NCBI RefSeq assembly: GCF_016881405.1
Contig: NZ_WOFE01000002.1
Location: 186,001-250,000, forward strand
Direction: 5' to 3'
Source: Deefgea chitinilytica
GTDB taxonomy: Bacteria; Pseudomonadota; Gammaproteobacteria; Burkholderiales; Chitinibacteraceae
DNA: 64,000 nucleotides
The notes beneath the pieces are model-generated. The model did not search any database. It had not been told where the DNA came from and saw only the letters and a list, made by a program, of their open reading frames with translations. A program made the position numbers and the translations under genes. The first letter of the stretch is position 1, and each line of letters opens with the position of its first letter. This document shows, one piece after another, positions 36,252-44,910 of this stretch.

Positions 36252-37445
36252 ATGACTCAACGAAATATCGCTTCAACATTGAAGCACATCACACTGGCCA
36301 GCTTGCTGGCCGGTTTTTTTACCGCCTGCGGAACGGCTCCTAGCGCACCAAACAAAACAACAGCTGCAGTCACGCCAAACAGCGAAACGAACCCAGCACC
36401 TGCTGCCCCCAAGTATATTGCCAATACTTGGCAGCAGCTCCCATTGTGGGGTCAAGATGAGCTGATCAAAGGCTTTCAAACTTGGCGCAATGGCTGCGTT
36501 AAATTACAAAAAAATCCAGTCTGGGCACCGATCTGCCAAGAAGCAGCCAGCGTTCCTGCCAACACCGCAGCGATTCGTAATTTTTTGCAAACGCGTTTAA
36601 CGCCATATCAATTACAAAATCCAGACAATTCAACAACGGGTTTGATAACGGGGTATTACGAGCCAGTCTATGCAGGTAGTCTCTCTAAGACTAATACATC
36701 AACACAACCCGTATATGGTCCACCATCGGACATGATTACCGTCGCACTCGATAGCGTCTACCCCGAACTCAAAGGCAAACGTCTGCGCGGTAAACTCGTT
36801 GGCAACAAACTCGTGCCTTTTCCTGATCGCGCTGAAATCGTCAAAAACGGCGTTAACGCGCCGGTACTGGCATGGCTCAACGACCCGATGGACGTGCAAT
36901 TTTTGCAAATCCAAGGCTCGGGTCGCGTGAAACTCGCTAATAGTCAAGAAATTCGCCTCGGCTACGCAGACCAAAATGGCCGCCCGTATAAACCTGTCGG
37001 TCGTTGGCTAGTCGAACAAGGTTTAATGCCAGCTAGCGACGTCTCAATGCAAAGCATACGCGCATGGGCGCAAGCCAATCCGAAACGCGTCGACGAATTA
37101 CTCAACAGCAATCCAAGCTATGTGTTTTTCCAAAAGCTGCCACCCAGTAAAGACGGCCCGATTGGTTCGCTTGGCGTCCCCCTCACCGCCGCCTACAGCA
37201 TTGCGATTGACCCAAACACGGTACCGCTAGGCAGTATGGCCTTTATCGCAACGACTCGCCCCGATAATGATGGGGGTATCCACCGCTTAGTCGCAGCACA
37301 AGACACCGGCGGCGCGATACGTGGCAGTGTTCGAGCCGATTTCTTTTGGGGAACTGGCGATGCTGCTGGAGAGTTGGCAGGAAAAATGAAGCAGACTGGC
37401 AGCCTATGGTTACTGTGGCCGAAAGATCAGCCATTACCGAAGTAA
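36252..37445 (+). CDS. mltA: Membrane-bound lytic murein transglycosylase A
   Basis: The protein has 397 residues. A lipoprotein-type signal (about 1-26) ends FFTAC, so Cys 26 is probably lipidated and the protein anchored in the outer membrane. The MltA domain begins near LPLWGQDELIKGFQTW, with the family motif LITGYYEPVYAGS at about 135-147 and the C-terminal 3D-type region VPLGSMAFIAT and AAQDTGGAIRG containing the catalytic Asp. It cleaves glycan strands of peptidoglycan. An Ala/Thr/Pro linker (about 28-56) follows the lipid anchor. It stands alone after the palindromic element. Confidence 0.93.
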   Translation: MTQRNIASTLKHITLASLLAGFFTACGTAPSAPNKTTAAVTPNSETNPAPAAPKYIANTWQQLPLWGQDELIKGFQTWRNGCVKLQKNPVWAPICQEAASVPANTAAIRNFLQTRLTPYQLQNPDNSTTGLITGYYEPVYAGSLSKTNTSTQPVYGPPSDMITVALDSVYPELKGKRLRGKLVGNKLVPFPDRAEIVKNGVNAPVLAWLNDPMDVQFLQIQGSGRVKLANSQEIRLGYADQNGRPYKPVGRWLVEQGLMPASDVSMQSIRAWAQANPKRVDELLNSNPSYVFFQKLPPSKDGPIGSLGVPLTAAYSIAIDPNTVPLGSMAFIATTRPDNDGGIHRLVAAQDTGGAIRGSVRADFFWGTGDAAGELAGKMKQTGSLWLLWPKDQPLPK

Positions 37446-37541
37446 TTCTTCAGGTGGTAAGACAATTAACAATTCTTTATAACTGTTTTAAATTAGAGCG
37501 GATTGTTAAAAGCAATTCGCTCTCAATATTTACAATTTATA

Positions 37542-38084
37542 CTAAGTATGTAGCACTTCGATGTGATTAGCTTTTTGTAGCTGTGAAATCTGCATCGCTA
37601 TTTCTTTGGCTGCAATCGCTGGTGTTAAATACGTAGTGTCAATTTCAATATCATATTTTTTATTAATATGAATACGAGTTGACTGCCAGTTAGCCAAGCC
37701 AATTTTCCTATCCCCTCTGAGACGTTCACGTTTTTCTAATTCAGCCAAATTGCAATGTACGCCAATTAAGATGGGCTCACGTTCAGCTAAAGCCTTCAAG
37801 CACCCATCCAACCAAACTTGCTGCTCAAAAACTTGATCAACAATAATTGAATAGTTAGTTTTAGAAAAACCATTTAACAAATGATTAAATTGCTGAACGA
37901 TTACCCCATAGCACTCGACGGCTTCTGACGATTCTAATTCTTGTTCGCAATGTAACATATCGTGTATATCATCGATTTTTGCAATCCAAACAAGACCTTG
38001 AATATATTGAACCAACTCTTTTGCAATACTGGACTTCCCTGAACTAGATGCCCCGTTTAAGATAATTGTAAATGGTTTATTCAT
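37542..38084 (-). CDS. Chloramphenicol-phosphotransferase-like P-loop kinase
   Basis: The protein has 180 residues. Walker A is GASSSGKSS at about 10-18; later features (DQVF, CNLAELEKRERLRGDRKIG, YDIEIDTTYLTPAIAAKEI) fit the CPT superfamily, in which chloramphenicol phosphotransferase from Streptomyces is the known enzyme. Many proteins of this fold phosphorylate other small molecules or are uncharacterised, so resistance should not be assumed. Base composition looks more AT-rich than its neighbours, which could mark acquisition. No close neighbours share its strand except the pyr operon upstream of it, and a terminator separates them. Confidence 0.8.
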   Translation of the reverse strand: MNKPFTIILNGASSSGKSSIAKELVQYIQGLVWIAKIDDIHDMLHCEQELESSEAVECYGVIVQQFNHLLNGFSKTNYSIIVDQVFEQQVWLDGCLKALAEREPILIGVHCNLAELEKRERLRGDRKIGLANWQSTRIHINKKYDIEIDTTYLTPAIAAKEIAMQISQLQKANHIEVLHT

Positions 38085-38120
38085 AACACCACCAAAAAAT
38101 CAAAGCTCAAAAAATCAATA

Positions 38121-38149
38121 AAAAATGGCTGAACATTCAGCCATTTTTT
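38121..38149 (-). terminator. Rho-independent terminator of the pyrB-pyrC' operon
   Basis: Stem AAAAATGGCTGA / TCAGCCATTTTT with a 4-nt loop, 7 nt after the pyrC' stop codon on the minus strand. Confidence 0.88.
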
Positions 38150-38155
38150 AATTCA

Positions 38156-39427
38156 TCAAGCAAAAATCACTTTACCCTTCACCAAGGTGTATTTCACTTT
38201 ACCGAGCATTTCATGCCCGATAAATGGTGTGTTTTTGCCTTGGCTTTTTAGGCGTTCTGGAATCACTTGCCAATGCGCTTTGGCGTCAAACAACACCAAG
38301 TCAGCGCGATTGCCAACCGACAAACCCGCTTCAAACCCAAGCATTTTCGCCGGTGTTGAAGTAATTTTCGCCAAGGCTTGCGGCAAGCTAATCTGCTGGC
38401 TACTCGCCCATTTCAACGTCAATGGCAGCAGCAATTCCAACCCCGTCGCGCCGCGTTCGGCTTGTGCGAAAGGAAGTAATTTACCGTCGTCATCGACTGG
38501 TGAATGATCCGAGCAAATCGCATCTATCGTACCGTCGTTCAGCGCTTTCACAATTGCATCGCGATCAGAAACGGCGCGCAGTGGCGGATCGAAGCGGTAT
38601 TGGCTATCAAAGAAACCGATATCGATGTCGGCCAGATGAATGTGGTTGATACTCACGTCACACGTCAGCGGCAAGCCTTCTGCTTTAGCGGCACGAACCA
38701 TATCTAAGCCCGCCGCGCTCGACATCCGCGCCAGATGCACACGGCAACCTGTAGCACGCATCAATTGAACGATTTGCGCAATCGCAATCGTTTCAGCAAT
38801 CACTGGAATCCCCGTTAAGCCAAGGCGTGATGCGTACGGGCCATCGTGAGCCACACCATCATTGACCAAGGACGCTTCTTCAGGGCGCAAGCGCAACTCA
38901 AAACCAAAATTCGCCGCGTAGAGCATCGCGCGATACAGCACTTGCAAGTCGGCAATCGGCACATCGCCTTGCGAAAATGCGACGCAGCCTGCTTCTTTAA
39001 GCATCGCCATTTCGGTGATTTCTTTACCTTTTAATCCAACGGTCAAAGCACCAACTGGGTACAAACGCGCTAAATCAAGGTTTTTCGCACGTTGGCGCAG
39101 ATTGGTCACCAAACCTGATTCATCGAGCGCAGGGTCAGTATCCGGTGGACAAACCACGCTAGTCACACCGCCCGCTACTGCCGCCGCCATTTCAGATTTC
39201 AGTGTGGCTTTGTACTCATAACCAGGCTCGCGCAAGCGCGCTGCCAAGTCGACCAAACCCGGCGCAACGATTAAGCCCGTCGCATCAATCGTTTCATCCA
39301 CCGCAAAACCCGCCGGAGCGGCACCTACCGCAGCAATTTTGCCACCCGCGAGATACAAATCAGCCACTTGCTCAGTGCCAGCAATCGGATCCACCAAGCA
39401 GCCATTTTTAAGAAGAATATTTTTCAT
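38156..39427 (-). CDS. pyrC': Dihydroorotase-like PyrC', probably non-catalytic
   Basis: The protein has 423 residues, with a dihydroorotase/amidohydrolase fold. Where active enzymes have a metal-binding HxH (PGFIDLHVHLREPG), this one reads PGLVDLAARLREPG, so both zinc-ligand histidines are missing. Later blocks (CPPDTDPALDE, ICSDHSPVDDDGK, NRADLVLFD) remain. This is the pattern of Pseudomonas PyrC', an inactive homologue needed to assemble and stabilise aspartate carbamoyltransferase. It overlaps pyrB by one base (TAATG), fitting a complex with PyrB. A catalytic dihydroorotase should exist elsewhere in the genome. Confidence 0.92.
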   Translation of the reverse strand: MKNILLKNGCLVDPIAGTEQVADLYLAGGKIAAVGAAPAGFAVDETIDATGLIVAPGLVDLAARLREPGYEYKATLKSEMAAAVAGGVTSVVCPPDTDPALDESGLVTNLRQRAKNLDLARLYPVGALTVGLKGKEITEMAMLKEAGCVAFSQGDVPIADLQVLYRAMLYAANFGFELRLRPEEASLVNDGVAHDGPYASRLGLTGIPVIAETIAIAQIVQLMRATGCRVHLARMSSAAGLDMVRAAKAEGLPLTCDVSINHIHLADIDIGFFDSQYRFDPPLRAVSDRDAIVKALNDGTIDAICSDHSPVDDDGKLLPFAQAERGATGLELLLPLTLKWASSQQISLPQALAKITSTPAKMLGFEAGLSVGNRADLVLFDAKAHWQVIPERLKSQGKNTPFIGHEMLGKVKYTLVKGKVIFA

Positions 39428-40389
39428 TAGAGCAAACTCCGCTGATTGGCCGCCACAATACTGAGCACCGCCATTCGCACCGCGATACCAAATGTCACTT
39501 GCGACAAGATCACCGCTTGATCGCCATCGGCGACCGCCGAATCAATCTCCACGCCGCGATTCATCGGGCCTGGATGCAATACGATCGCATCGGGTTTGGC
39601 AAAAGCCAATTTTTCAGGGGTAAGGCCGTAAACCTTAAAGAATTCCTGTGTTGACGGCAGATACGCCCCCGCCATGCGTTCATTTTGCAAACGCAGCATC
39701 GCCACCACATCGACGTCTTTTAGGCCGCTTTCCATATCATGATACACATGCACGCCCAGCTGCTCGATCCCGGTTGGCAACAGCGTTTTCGGCGCAATCA
39801 CACGAATATCCGGGCAGCCCAAGGTTGACAAGGCGTGAATTTGCGAGCGGGCAACGCGTGAGTGCAATACATCGCCGACAATCGCAATCCGCAAATTGGT
39901 GAAATCTCCTTTGAAATGACGAATCGTGAACATATCGAGCATCGCTTGCGTTGGATGCGCATGACGACCGTCACCGGCATTCACCACCGCCACGCCCGGC
40001 TTCACGTGCTTGGCGATCAAATGCGCCGCGCCCGAATCGGAATGACGCACCACAAACAAATTCGCGCCCATTGCTTCGATATTGTGGATGGTATCGAGCA
40101 GCGTTTCGCCTTTGGCGGTGCTGGACGCTTGAATATTCAAACTCGACACATCCGCCGACAGACGTTTGGCCGCGATTTCAAATGTCGTACGCGTGCGCGT
40201 TGAGTTTTCGAAAAATAGATTAAACACTGAAGTTCCAGCCAAATCGGCGAACTTCTGATTGACGAGCTCGCCCCCCGACACAAACTCGGCGGCTTTATCC
40301 AAAATTTGCGTCAAAATCCGACGCGGCAGCCCTTCGGTGGTGAGCAAATGAATCAGCTCACCTTGGGCGTTCAGTTGCGGGTTGTACAT
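39427..40389 (-). CDS. pyrB: Aspartate carbamoyltransferase catalytic subunit
   Basis: The protein has 320 residues. It joins carbamoyl phosphate and aspartate in pyrimidine synthesis. The carbamoyl-phosphate motif is [18 protein letters not shown] at about 59-76 and the C-terminal loop is [11 protein letters not shown] near 271-281. The short N-terminal extension ([18 protein letters not shown]) is as in Pseudomonas-type PyrB, which works with PyrC'. ATG 40389 follows GCGAGGA by 5 nt; a TTG 18 nt upstream is also in frame. It is first in the pyrB-pyrC' operon. No PyrI is nearby, so nucleotide regulation likely occurs within the PyrB/PyrC' complex. Confidence 0.94.
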   Translation of the reverse strand: MYNPQLNAQGELIHLLTTEGLPRRILTQILDKAAEFVSGGELVNQKFADLAGTSVFNLFFENSTRTRTTFEIAAKRLSADVSSLNIQASSTAKGETLLDTIHNIEAMGANLFVVRHSDSGAAHLIAKHVKPGVAVVNAGDGRHAHPTQAMLDMFTIRHFKGDFTNLRIAIVGDVLHSRVARSQIHALSTLGCPDIRVIAPKTLLPTGIEQLGVHVYHDMESGLKDVDVVAMLRLQNERMAGAYLPSTQEFFKVYGLTPEKLAFAKPDAIVLHPGPMNRGVEIDSAVADGDQAVILSQVTFGIAVRMAVLSIVAANQRSLL

Positions 40390-40434
40390 AGCATTCCTCG
40401 CTAACAAACAAAATTATTCTTTGTGCCTTCGCAC
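40390..40434 (-). other. pyrB leader region
   Basis: Short AT-rich sequence between a dispersed repeat and the pyrB start. No attenuator (T-tract hairpin beside a leader peptide) was seen here. The wider gap 40390-40736 (347 nt) contains this leader, the repeat at 40435-40527, unassigned sequence at 40528-40679 and a 47-nt repeat. Confidence 0.3.
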
Positions 40435-40527
40435 GTGTTTTACAGTCGCAGTCCGCGACGGGGACTCACTTTTCTTGGACTTTGACATATTCACTGCCCA
40501 AGAAAAGTAAGCAAAAGAAGGCGACCC
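40435..40527. repeat. Dispersed hairpin repeat, copy A
   Basis: Starts GTGTTTTACAGTCGCAGTCC and ends AAGGCGACCC; the core has CTTTTCTTGG ... CCAAGAAAAG as inverted arms. The outer sequence matches 47894-47969 almost exactly, while the hairpin centre differs in length and sequence. Confidence 0.8.
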
Positions 40528-40679
40528 GGGCGCACACCGCTCCGCGGTTCCCTCGCGTGGCGAAAGCCAAACAATAAAACTGTTTGTCTTTCTTCGTGCT
40601 TCGGTGTGCTTAAACGGGATTTAAAGCCCTACTTCAACGAGCGCGGCACAGCATCAACACCAATTCTAAGCATCATCGA

Positions 40680-40726
40680 TGTATTCATATACAAGCCATA
40701 TTTTTAATAGCCTACATACCAATACA
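40680..40726. repeat. 47-nt palindromic repeat, copy 6
   Basis: Left end TGTATTCATAT, right end CCAATACA, exactly 47 nt. Comparing the outer 20 positions, 14 are Watson-Crick pairs and 5 more become G-U pairs if read as RNA on the minus strand, the sense strand of ruvX, leaving one mismatch. It ends 10 nt from the ruvX stop codon. Confidence 0.78.
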
Positions 40727-40736
40727 TCTAAAATAT

Positions 40737-41150
40737 TTATTCCATCCCATCAAAATACGTCTGCAAAATCTGCATCGCTGCGACTTGGTCGAGCGCGGGT
40801 TTTTGCTTGCGGCCACGTAAACCGGTTTCATTCAATGCGGAGCTCGCGGCGGCACTACTGAGGCGCTCATCCACTAAATGCACGGGCAAAGAAAATCGCC
40901 CATTCAGGCGATTGGCAAATTTTCTCGCAAGCCGCGACATATCGTGTTCGGTACCATCGAGATAGCACGGCAATCCGACCACCAGTAGCGACGGTTGCCA
41001 TTCTTGAATCAGCGCCTCAATGCGGGCAAATTTTTTATCGTTCTCTTCAAAGGCGATCGTTTCTAATGGCGTTGCGATACCCATCTCAGTCGAGCCCGTC
41101 GCCACGCCGATGCGTACTTCACCAAAATCAAAACCTAGCACGGTTGTCAT
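40737..41150 (-). CDS. ruvX: RuvX/YqgF putative Holliday junction resolvase
   Basis: The predicted protein has 137 residues with an RNase H-like fold. The first acidic motif is GFDFGEVRIGVA (about 6-17); later LVVGLPCYLDGTEHDM and LVDERLSS carry further conserved acidic residues. It acts in Holliday junction resolution and/or pre-16S rRNA 5'-end processing. ATG 41150 starts the family sequence MTTVLGFDFG; an upstream in-frame start at 41183 adds 11 residues that do not fit. It lies downstream of yqgE, a common pairing in proteobacteria, but here 214 nt separate the two. Confidence 0.92.
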   Translation of the reverse strand: MTTVLGFDFGEVRIGVATGSTEMGIATPLETIAFEENDKKFARIEALIQEWQPSLLVVGLPCYLDGTEHDMSRLARKFANRLNGRFSLPVHLVDERLSSAAASSALNETGLRGRKQKPALDQVAAMQILQTYFDGME

Positions 41151-41364
41151 GCAACAGACTCTCCATCGATCAAAATAACCCAAACGAGTCGCTGTGAACT
41201 TATGCAGAGCATCAATTTAGCAAAAATGGTTTTGATCCGCGTAGCGAGCCGACGCTGAGCGAAGAGCAGCAGCGCAGACACCGGAATGGACATTTTGTCC
41301 ATGAGGACGTCGAGCAGCGCACGATGAAGTTCAGCTTTGGCGCAGTAGCGGAGCAAGACCATTT

Positions 41365-41937
41365 TCATGCGTGGCCTGTTTCCTGTGAAAGCATCCCCAC
41401 ATCCACCCCCAACAAAGCCAAGGCGGCGGCATAACGCTCTTCAGCAGGCAAATCAAACAATACCGGCATTTCAGCCACTGGCACGGTGAGCCAAGAATTC
41501 TCGCAAATTTCTTTTTCCAGTTGCCCTGCTTCCCAGCCAGCAAAACCGAGCGACACAAACATTTTTTCGGGGCCGCCGCCGTCGCCCACAGCCAGCAAAA
41601 TATCTTTTGATGTCGTTAAGCCAATCTCGGGCGACACGATTAATGTTGATTGCCAATCACCCAAGGGTGAATGCAGTACAAAGCCGCGATCAGTCTGCAC
41701 CGGGCCACCAAAATGCACCGCAAGTTCAGCCACATCCGGCCGGTGCATTTCGATGCCAATCTGCTCAAACAAGGTCGACAAGGTCATCCCTAGTGGACGA
41801 TTCATAATCACCCCCATCGCGCCCTTTTCGTTATGCTCACACACATAAGTGAGTGATTTAGCGAAAATCGGGTCAACCAAATTCGGCATCGCGATCAGAA
41901 AGTGCTGCGTGAGATTCAATGTGTTGGTGTTTTCCAT
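41365..41937 (-). CDS. yqgE: YqgE/AlgH UPF0301 family protein
   Basis: The protein has 190 residues. The pattern [20 protein letters not shown] followed by [19 protein letters not shown] is the characteristic N-terminus of YqgE/Alg[16 protein letters not shown] is the central motif. AlgH affects alginate production in Pseudomonas, but the molecular function is not defined. It is normally adjacent to ruvX (yqgF), as here. Cytoplasmic, with no signal peptide. Confidence 0.93.
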   Translation of the reverse strand: MENTNTLNLTQHFLIAMPNLVDPIFAKSLTYVCEHNEKGAMGVIMNRPLGMTLSTLFEQIGIEMHRPDVAELAVHFGGPVQTDRGFVLHSPLGDWQSTLIVSPEIGLTTSKDILLAVGDGGGPEKMFVSLGFAGWEAGQLEKEICENSWLTVPVAEMPVLFDLPAEERYAAALALLGVDVGMLSQETGHA

Positions 41938-42024
41938 AGCGCAATTATCGCATAGCTTTTACAAAGTCGCTGCGACTAAGCGATGACTCTGCTGCCGCCT
42001 AGCTTGAAAAGAAAAAGACCTAAA

Positions 42025-42071
42025 GGTATAGACCTCAAGGCCTTTATTATCAAAAAATACAAAGCAATACA
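42025..42071. repeat. 47-nt palindromic repeat, copy 7
   Basis: Left end GGTATAGAC, right end GCAATACA, exactly 47 nt. Pairing of the arms is weak apart from the ends. It ends 8 nt from the stop codon of the membrane protein gene at 42080. Confidence 0.6.
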
Positions 42072-42079
42072 TACATTAT

Positions 42080-43438
42080 TCAACTTCGCTTCGCTCGCCG
42101 AATTGCACCTAAATCAATTTTCATCGCTTTTCGATAAGAAACATAGGCCAAAATCGGTGCCGCCAGAGCAAATGCCATAATCATCATGGTGGTATTTGAT
42201 TGCACGCCAGAATTCCAAATTGTAGTAACGCCAATACACAACGGCATTAAACAGATTAAAGTCATCAGTCCAACTTGAGTTGTACGGCCATCCGCACTCA
42301 ACCCCCAAAGCGACATCCACGGCATACTAAAAATAAGATACCGTAAGCTGACCCCACCAAACACAAATAACAGTGCTGCATTCAAAATATTGTTTACATT
42401 ATCAACTTGCAGTAACCGCAACAAAGCACCATTGAGCACTGCAGTTACCAATAATGCACCTAAAAACAATTGCTCATCTTGCCACCATAACTGCGCTCGA
42501 CTATGACTGCGAATCAGCCATGCGCCAGGCCACTGCCGCCGGCCTGTAAACAAACCCAGAAATCCAGGAATGAGCATCGCAAAACACGCACCCGCTCCCC
42601 ATTGGCTGGTCGCTAGTGATGCAGGCACTAAGTGCTGAAGCCCCAAAATGAATGTATACGGGAAAAGAAATAATGAAACCAAAATTTTACGCTGGCCTTT
42701 TTGATCTAAAGCGCCGCCCATATTCATTTCTAGCCGCAGCAGCAGCGGATGCTTGGTCTGCTGAAATATTTCACTGCTGTGATGTTCTGCATGTTTGATA
42801 TTTGCGAGATGCCTTGCTCGCCCGAATCTCCTCAACTGCCAAGCAAGCGCTAACAATAAGCCCAATGTGGCAGCAAGTAGCATATTGCTAATCAAGACTT
42901 CATATTGGGGGAAAAAAATCAACGCAAATGTCGGTATCAATACAGCCCAAATTCCTTGTCCCTGTAGCACTGGCGCATTCAGTAGGCTAAGCGCTTTTTT
43001 GTCCAGTGCTTGTGGGACAAAATAGCCCATCAACAGAACATTCAACTGCACAAGGTTAAACAAAACCAGCAGAGTTGGATTTTCCATACGATGCCAAATC
43101 AATAATCCTAATAAGCTCCAAACCATCCAGTACAGTAATAGAGCTTGCACTATCACATTTTGCAATTGAACAGAACGCATCCGCCATTTCTTTAGTGCAG
43201 CGATGACTTCAACGGCATTCGTTGCATGAAAATAGGATAGGAAGCATAAGGGCATATAAAATATCTTTAAGTGTTCATTTGGCAAAAGCCAAATAAGACA
43301 CAGCAGCATCATAAATCCCAAAAACCACCCAATACGCAGGTTAGATGTCCGCCCCCAAAACTGCAAAAACAACCAATCCCGCTGTGCCTTCACCGCCGGA
43401 TCGCGCCAGCTCGCAAAAATTTGATAAGCCAAGCTCAT
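42080..43438 (-). CDS. Polytopic membrane protein, probable ABC exporter permease
   Basis: The protein has 452 residues and about ten hydrophobic helices, for example IGWFLGFMMLLCLIWLL (about 36-52), LLLYWMVWSLLGLLIWH and VLIPTFALIFFPQY. I do not recognise a named family. It overlaps the ABC ATPase gene by 4 nt (ATGA), so it is translated with it and is very likely the transmembrane part of that transporter. It is last in a GntR-ATPase-permease operon like Ytr/Ecs-type systems. Substrate unknown; such systems are often involved in cell-envelope stress or peptide-antibiotic response. Confidence 0.78.
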   Translation of the reverse strand: MSLAYQIFASWRDPAVKAQRDWLFLQFWGRTSNLRIGWFLGFMMLLCLIWLLPNEHLKIFYMPLCFLSYFHATNAVEVIAALKKWRMRSVQLQNVIVQALLLYWMVWSLLGLLIWHRMENPTLLVLFNLVQLNVLLMGYFVPQALDKKALSLLNAPVLQGQGIWAVLIPTFALIFFPQYEVLISNMLLAATLGLLLALAWQLRRFGRARHLANIKHAEHHSSEIFQQTKHPLLLRLEMNMGGALDQKGQRKILVSLFLFPYTFILGLQHLVPASLATSQWGAGACFAMLIPGFLGLFTGRRQWPGAWLIRSHSRAQLWWQDEQLFLGALLVTAVLNGALLRLLQVDNVNNILNAALLFVFGGVSLRYLIFSMPWMSLWGLSADGRTTQVGLMTLICLMPLCIGVTTIWNSGVQSNTTMMIMAFALAAPILAYVSYRKAMKIDLGAIRRAKRS

Positions 43439-44331
43439 TGCGAGATCTCCACAAAAGCATCCTCAAGCCCCAGCGCTTCAACTTGATACGGCGAGGTAAT
43501 TTGCGCAGCGCATTCAGCAGCCAGCGCCTCATTCCAACCGCGAATAATCCATGTTTCGCGCCCAGCACTGAACTCTGTACGAATGACACGAGACGTGGTG
43601 AGCGCCAAGCTGGCAGTCACTTGCAAAGGTCTGGTTAAATGCAAACGCACCACCGATTCTTTCAGCTCATCCAAACCGCCTTGATAGGTGATATTGCCTT
43701 TTTCCAGTAGCCAAATATGGCTGGCAACGCGTTCGATGTCGCTGAAAATATGGCTCGATAGCAAAATAGATCGCTCGCCATCGGCGACAATGTCAATCAA
43801 CTCGCTAATCAAGGCGCGGCGCGCCAGCGGATCGAGGCTGGCAGCGGGCTCATCCAGCACCAGCAATTGCGGCTCGTGCGCCATCGCGGCGACCAAGGCC
43901 AGTTTTTGCCGCTCACCCACCGACATATCGCTGATTTTCTGCCACGTTGGCACTGACCAGTGATCGACAAGACGAGCCGCTAAATCATAATTCCAGTGCT
44001 GGTAAAACAGTCTTGTCGCAGCCAGCATTTCGCTACCCGTCAACCACGGCAATAAATCATCTTGCTGCGCGACAAAGCCGATCTGCTTGCATACTTCTGC
44101 GGGTAATTCAGTGGGATTATGGCCAAACACGCTCACTTCACCTGCGTTCAAAAACGTATAGCCCAGCAAACCATCAAGCAAGGTTGTTTTACCTGCGCCA
44201 TTTTTACCCAGTAAGCCAATTACCTGCCCCGGCATGATAGTCAGCGTTTGGCCTGCGCAATTGACGACACCGAGGGCGACATTTTTGGCGGTCACTAGCG
44301 TTTGTTCGATTGCATGATTACGATCATTCAT
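43435..44331 (-). CDS. ABC transporter ATP-binding protein
   Basis: The protein has 298 residues. Walker A GLLGKNGAGKTTLL (about 37-50), a Q-loop FVAQQDD, the signature MSVGERQKLALV (about 134-145) and Walker B LLVLDEPAASLDP are all present, so it should bind and hydrolyse ATP. About 80 residues after the ATPase core resemble the C-terminal extension of drug/envelope-type ABC-2 ATPases. The gene overlaps the GntR regulator upstream by 8 nt and the permease downstream by 4 nt, so all three form one operon. Probable exporter; cargo unknown. Confidence 0.92.
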   Translation of the reverse strand: MNDRNHAIEQTLVTAKNVALGVVNCAGQTLTIMPGQVIGLLGKNGAGKTTLLDGLLGYTFLNAGEVSVFGHNPTELPAEVCKQIGFVAQQDDLLPWLTGSEMLAATRLFYQHWNYDLAARLVDHWSVPTWQKISDMSVGERQKLALVAAMAHEPQLLVLDEPAASLDPLARRALISELIDIVADGERSILLSSHIFSDIERVASHIWLLEKGNITYQGGLDELKESVVRLHLTRPLQVTASLALTTSRVIRTEFSAGRETWIIRGWNEALAAECAAQITSPYQVEALGLEDAFVEISQ

Positions 44332-44701
44332 GGTCTTGATCCTGATTCAGTTCAGCATGAAGGGCAGCGATCAGCTCGGCATCGCTCAGTCCCAGTTGGC
44401 GCGCGGCGGCGATGGTGTCGCGCAAAATCGTTTGTAATTGGTGACTTGCGATGAGATGCGGCGGCGGATGCTCGGCGACGGTCATCGGCTTACCACGTTG
44501 CCGCGCCAGCAACCCTTCAGCTTCGAGCAAGCTGTAGGCTTTGGAAATCGTCATTGGATTAACCGCGTGAATTTCGGCCAACTCTCGCACCGATGGCAGC
44601 GCAGCGCCCGGCAGCAATTGCCCACCCGCAATCAAGCGGCGCACTTGATCTTGAATTTGCCGATAAATCGGCGTGGGTAAAGCGGGGTTTAAGATAAACA
44701 T
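44324..44701 (-). CDS. GntR-family regulator, YtrA subfamily
   Basis: The protein has 125 residues. A winged helix-turn-helix (about 8-75, PIYRQIQDQVRRLIAGGQL then LPSVRELAEIHAVNPMTISK) is followed by a short helical tail, the hallmark of YtrA-type GntR proteins, which have no large ligand domain. The start at ATG 44701 gives MFILNPALPTPIYRQI; two TTG codons precede it. It is first in an operon with an ABC ATPase and membrane protein, which it probably represses. A dyad at 44726-44749 directly upstream is the likely operator, allowing autoregulation. Confidence 0.9.
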   Translation of the reverse strand: MFILNPALPTPIYRQIQDQVRRLIAGGQLLPGAALPSVRELAEIHAVNPMTISKAYSLLEAEGLLARQRGKPMTVAEHPPPHLIASHQLQTILRDTIAAARQLGLSDAELIAALHAELNQDQDHE

Positions 44702-44725
44702 CAACAATCAGCCAGCATGTGTATA

Positions 44726-44749
44726 TGTGTATTATTGAATCAATACACA
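44726..44749. promoter_or_regulatory. Candidate YtrA operator
   Basis: Perfect 8-bp arms TGTGTATT / AATACACA separated by 8 nt, whose centre ATTGAATCAAT is itself symmetric. It lies 25 nt upstream of the YtrA-type regulator. A TGTGTAT half-site is also just upstream. Confidence 0.55.
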
Positions 44750-44846
44750 AAGACAGTCAAGCGACACTTGCAGTGTTAAGATACGGTCATTCAAAAATAC
44801 CACATGGTGTTGTGACGCAAATCATCGCCAAGCACAGCATTTATTA

Positions 44847-44893
44847 GGTATATCAATCTAGCCATTACTAATTAATGCCCATATAGATATACC
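44847..44893. repeat. 47-nt palindromic repeat, copy 8
   Basis: Ends GGTATATC / GATATACC (8 bp), exactly 47 nt, with TAGCC on the left. It is the only intergenic copy not next to a stop codon: it lies 17 nt upstream of the photolyase start. Confidence 0.7.
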
Positions 44894-44910
44894 CAGAATA
44901 AGGATTTCAT

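Noticed and set aside
37542-38084. Calling this an antibiotic resistance gene
   Set aside because: The fold matches chloramphenicol phosphotransferase, but many relatives have other or unknown substrates.
41147-41368. 73-residue open frame between ruvX and yqgE
   Set aside because: No ribosome-binding site, overlaps the ends of both genes and lies in repeat-like sequence.
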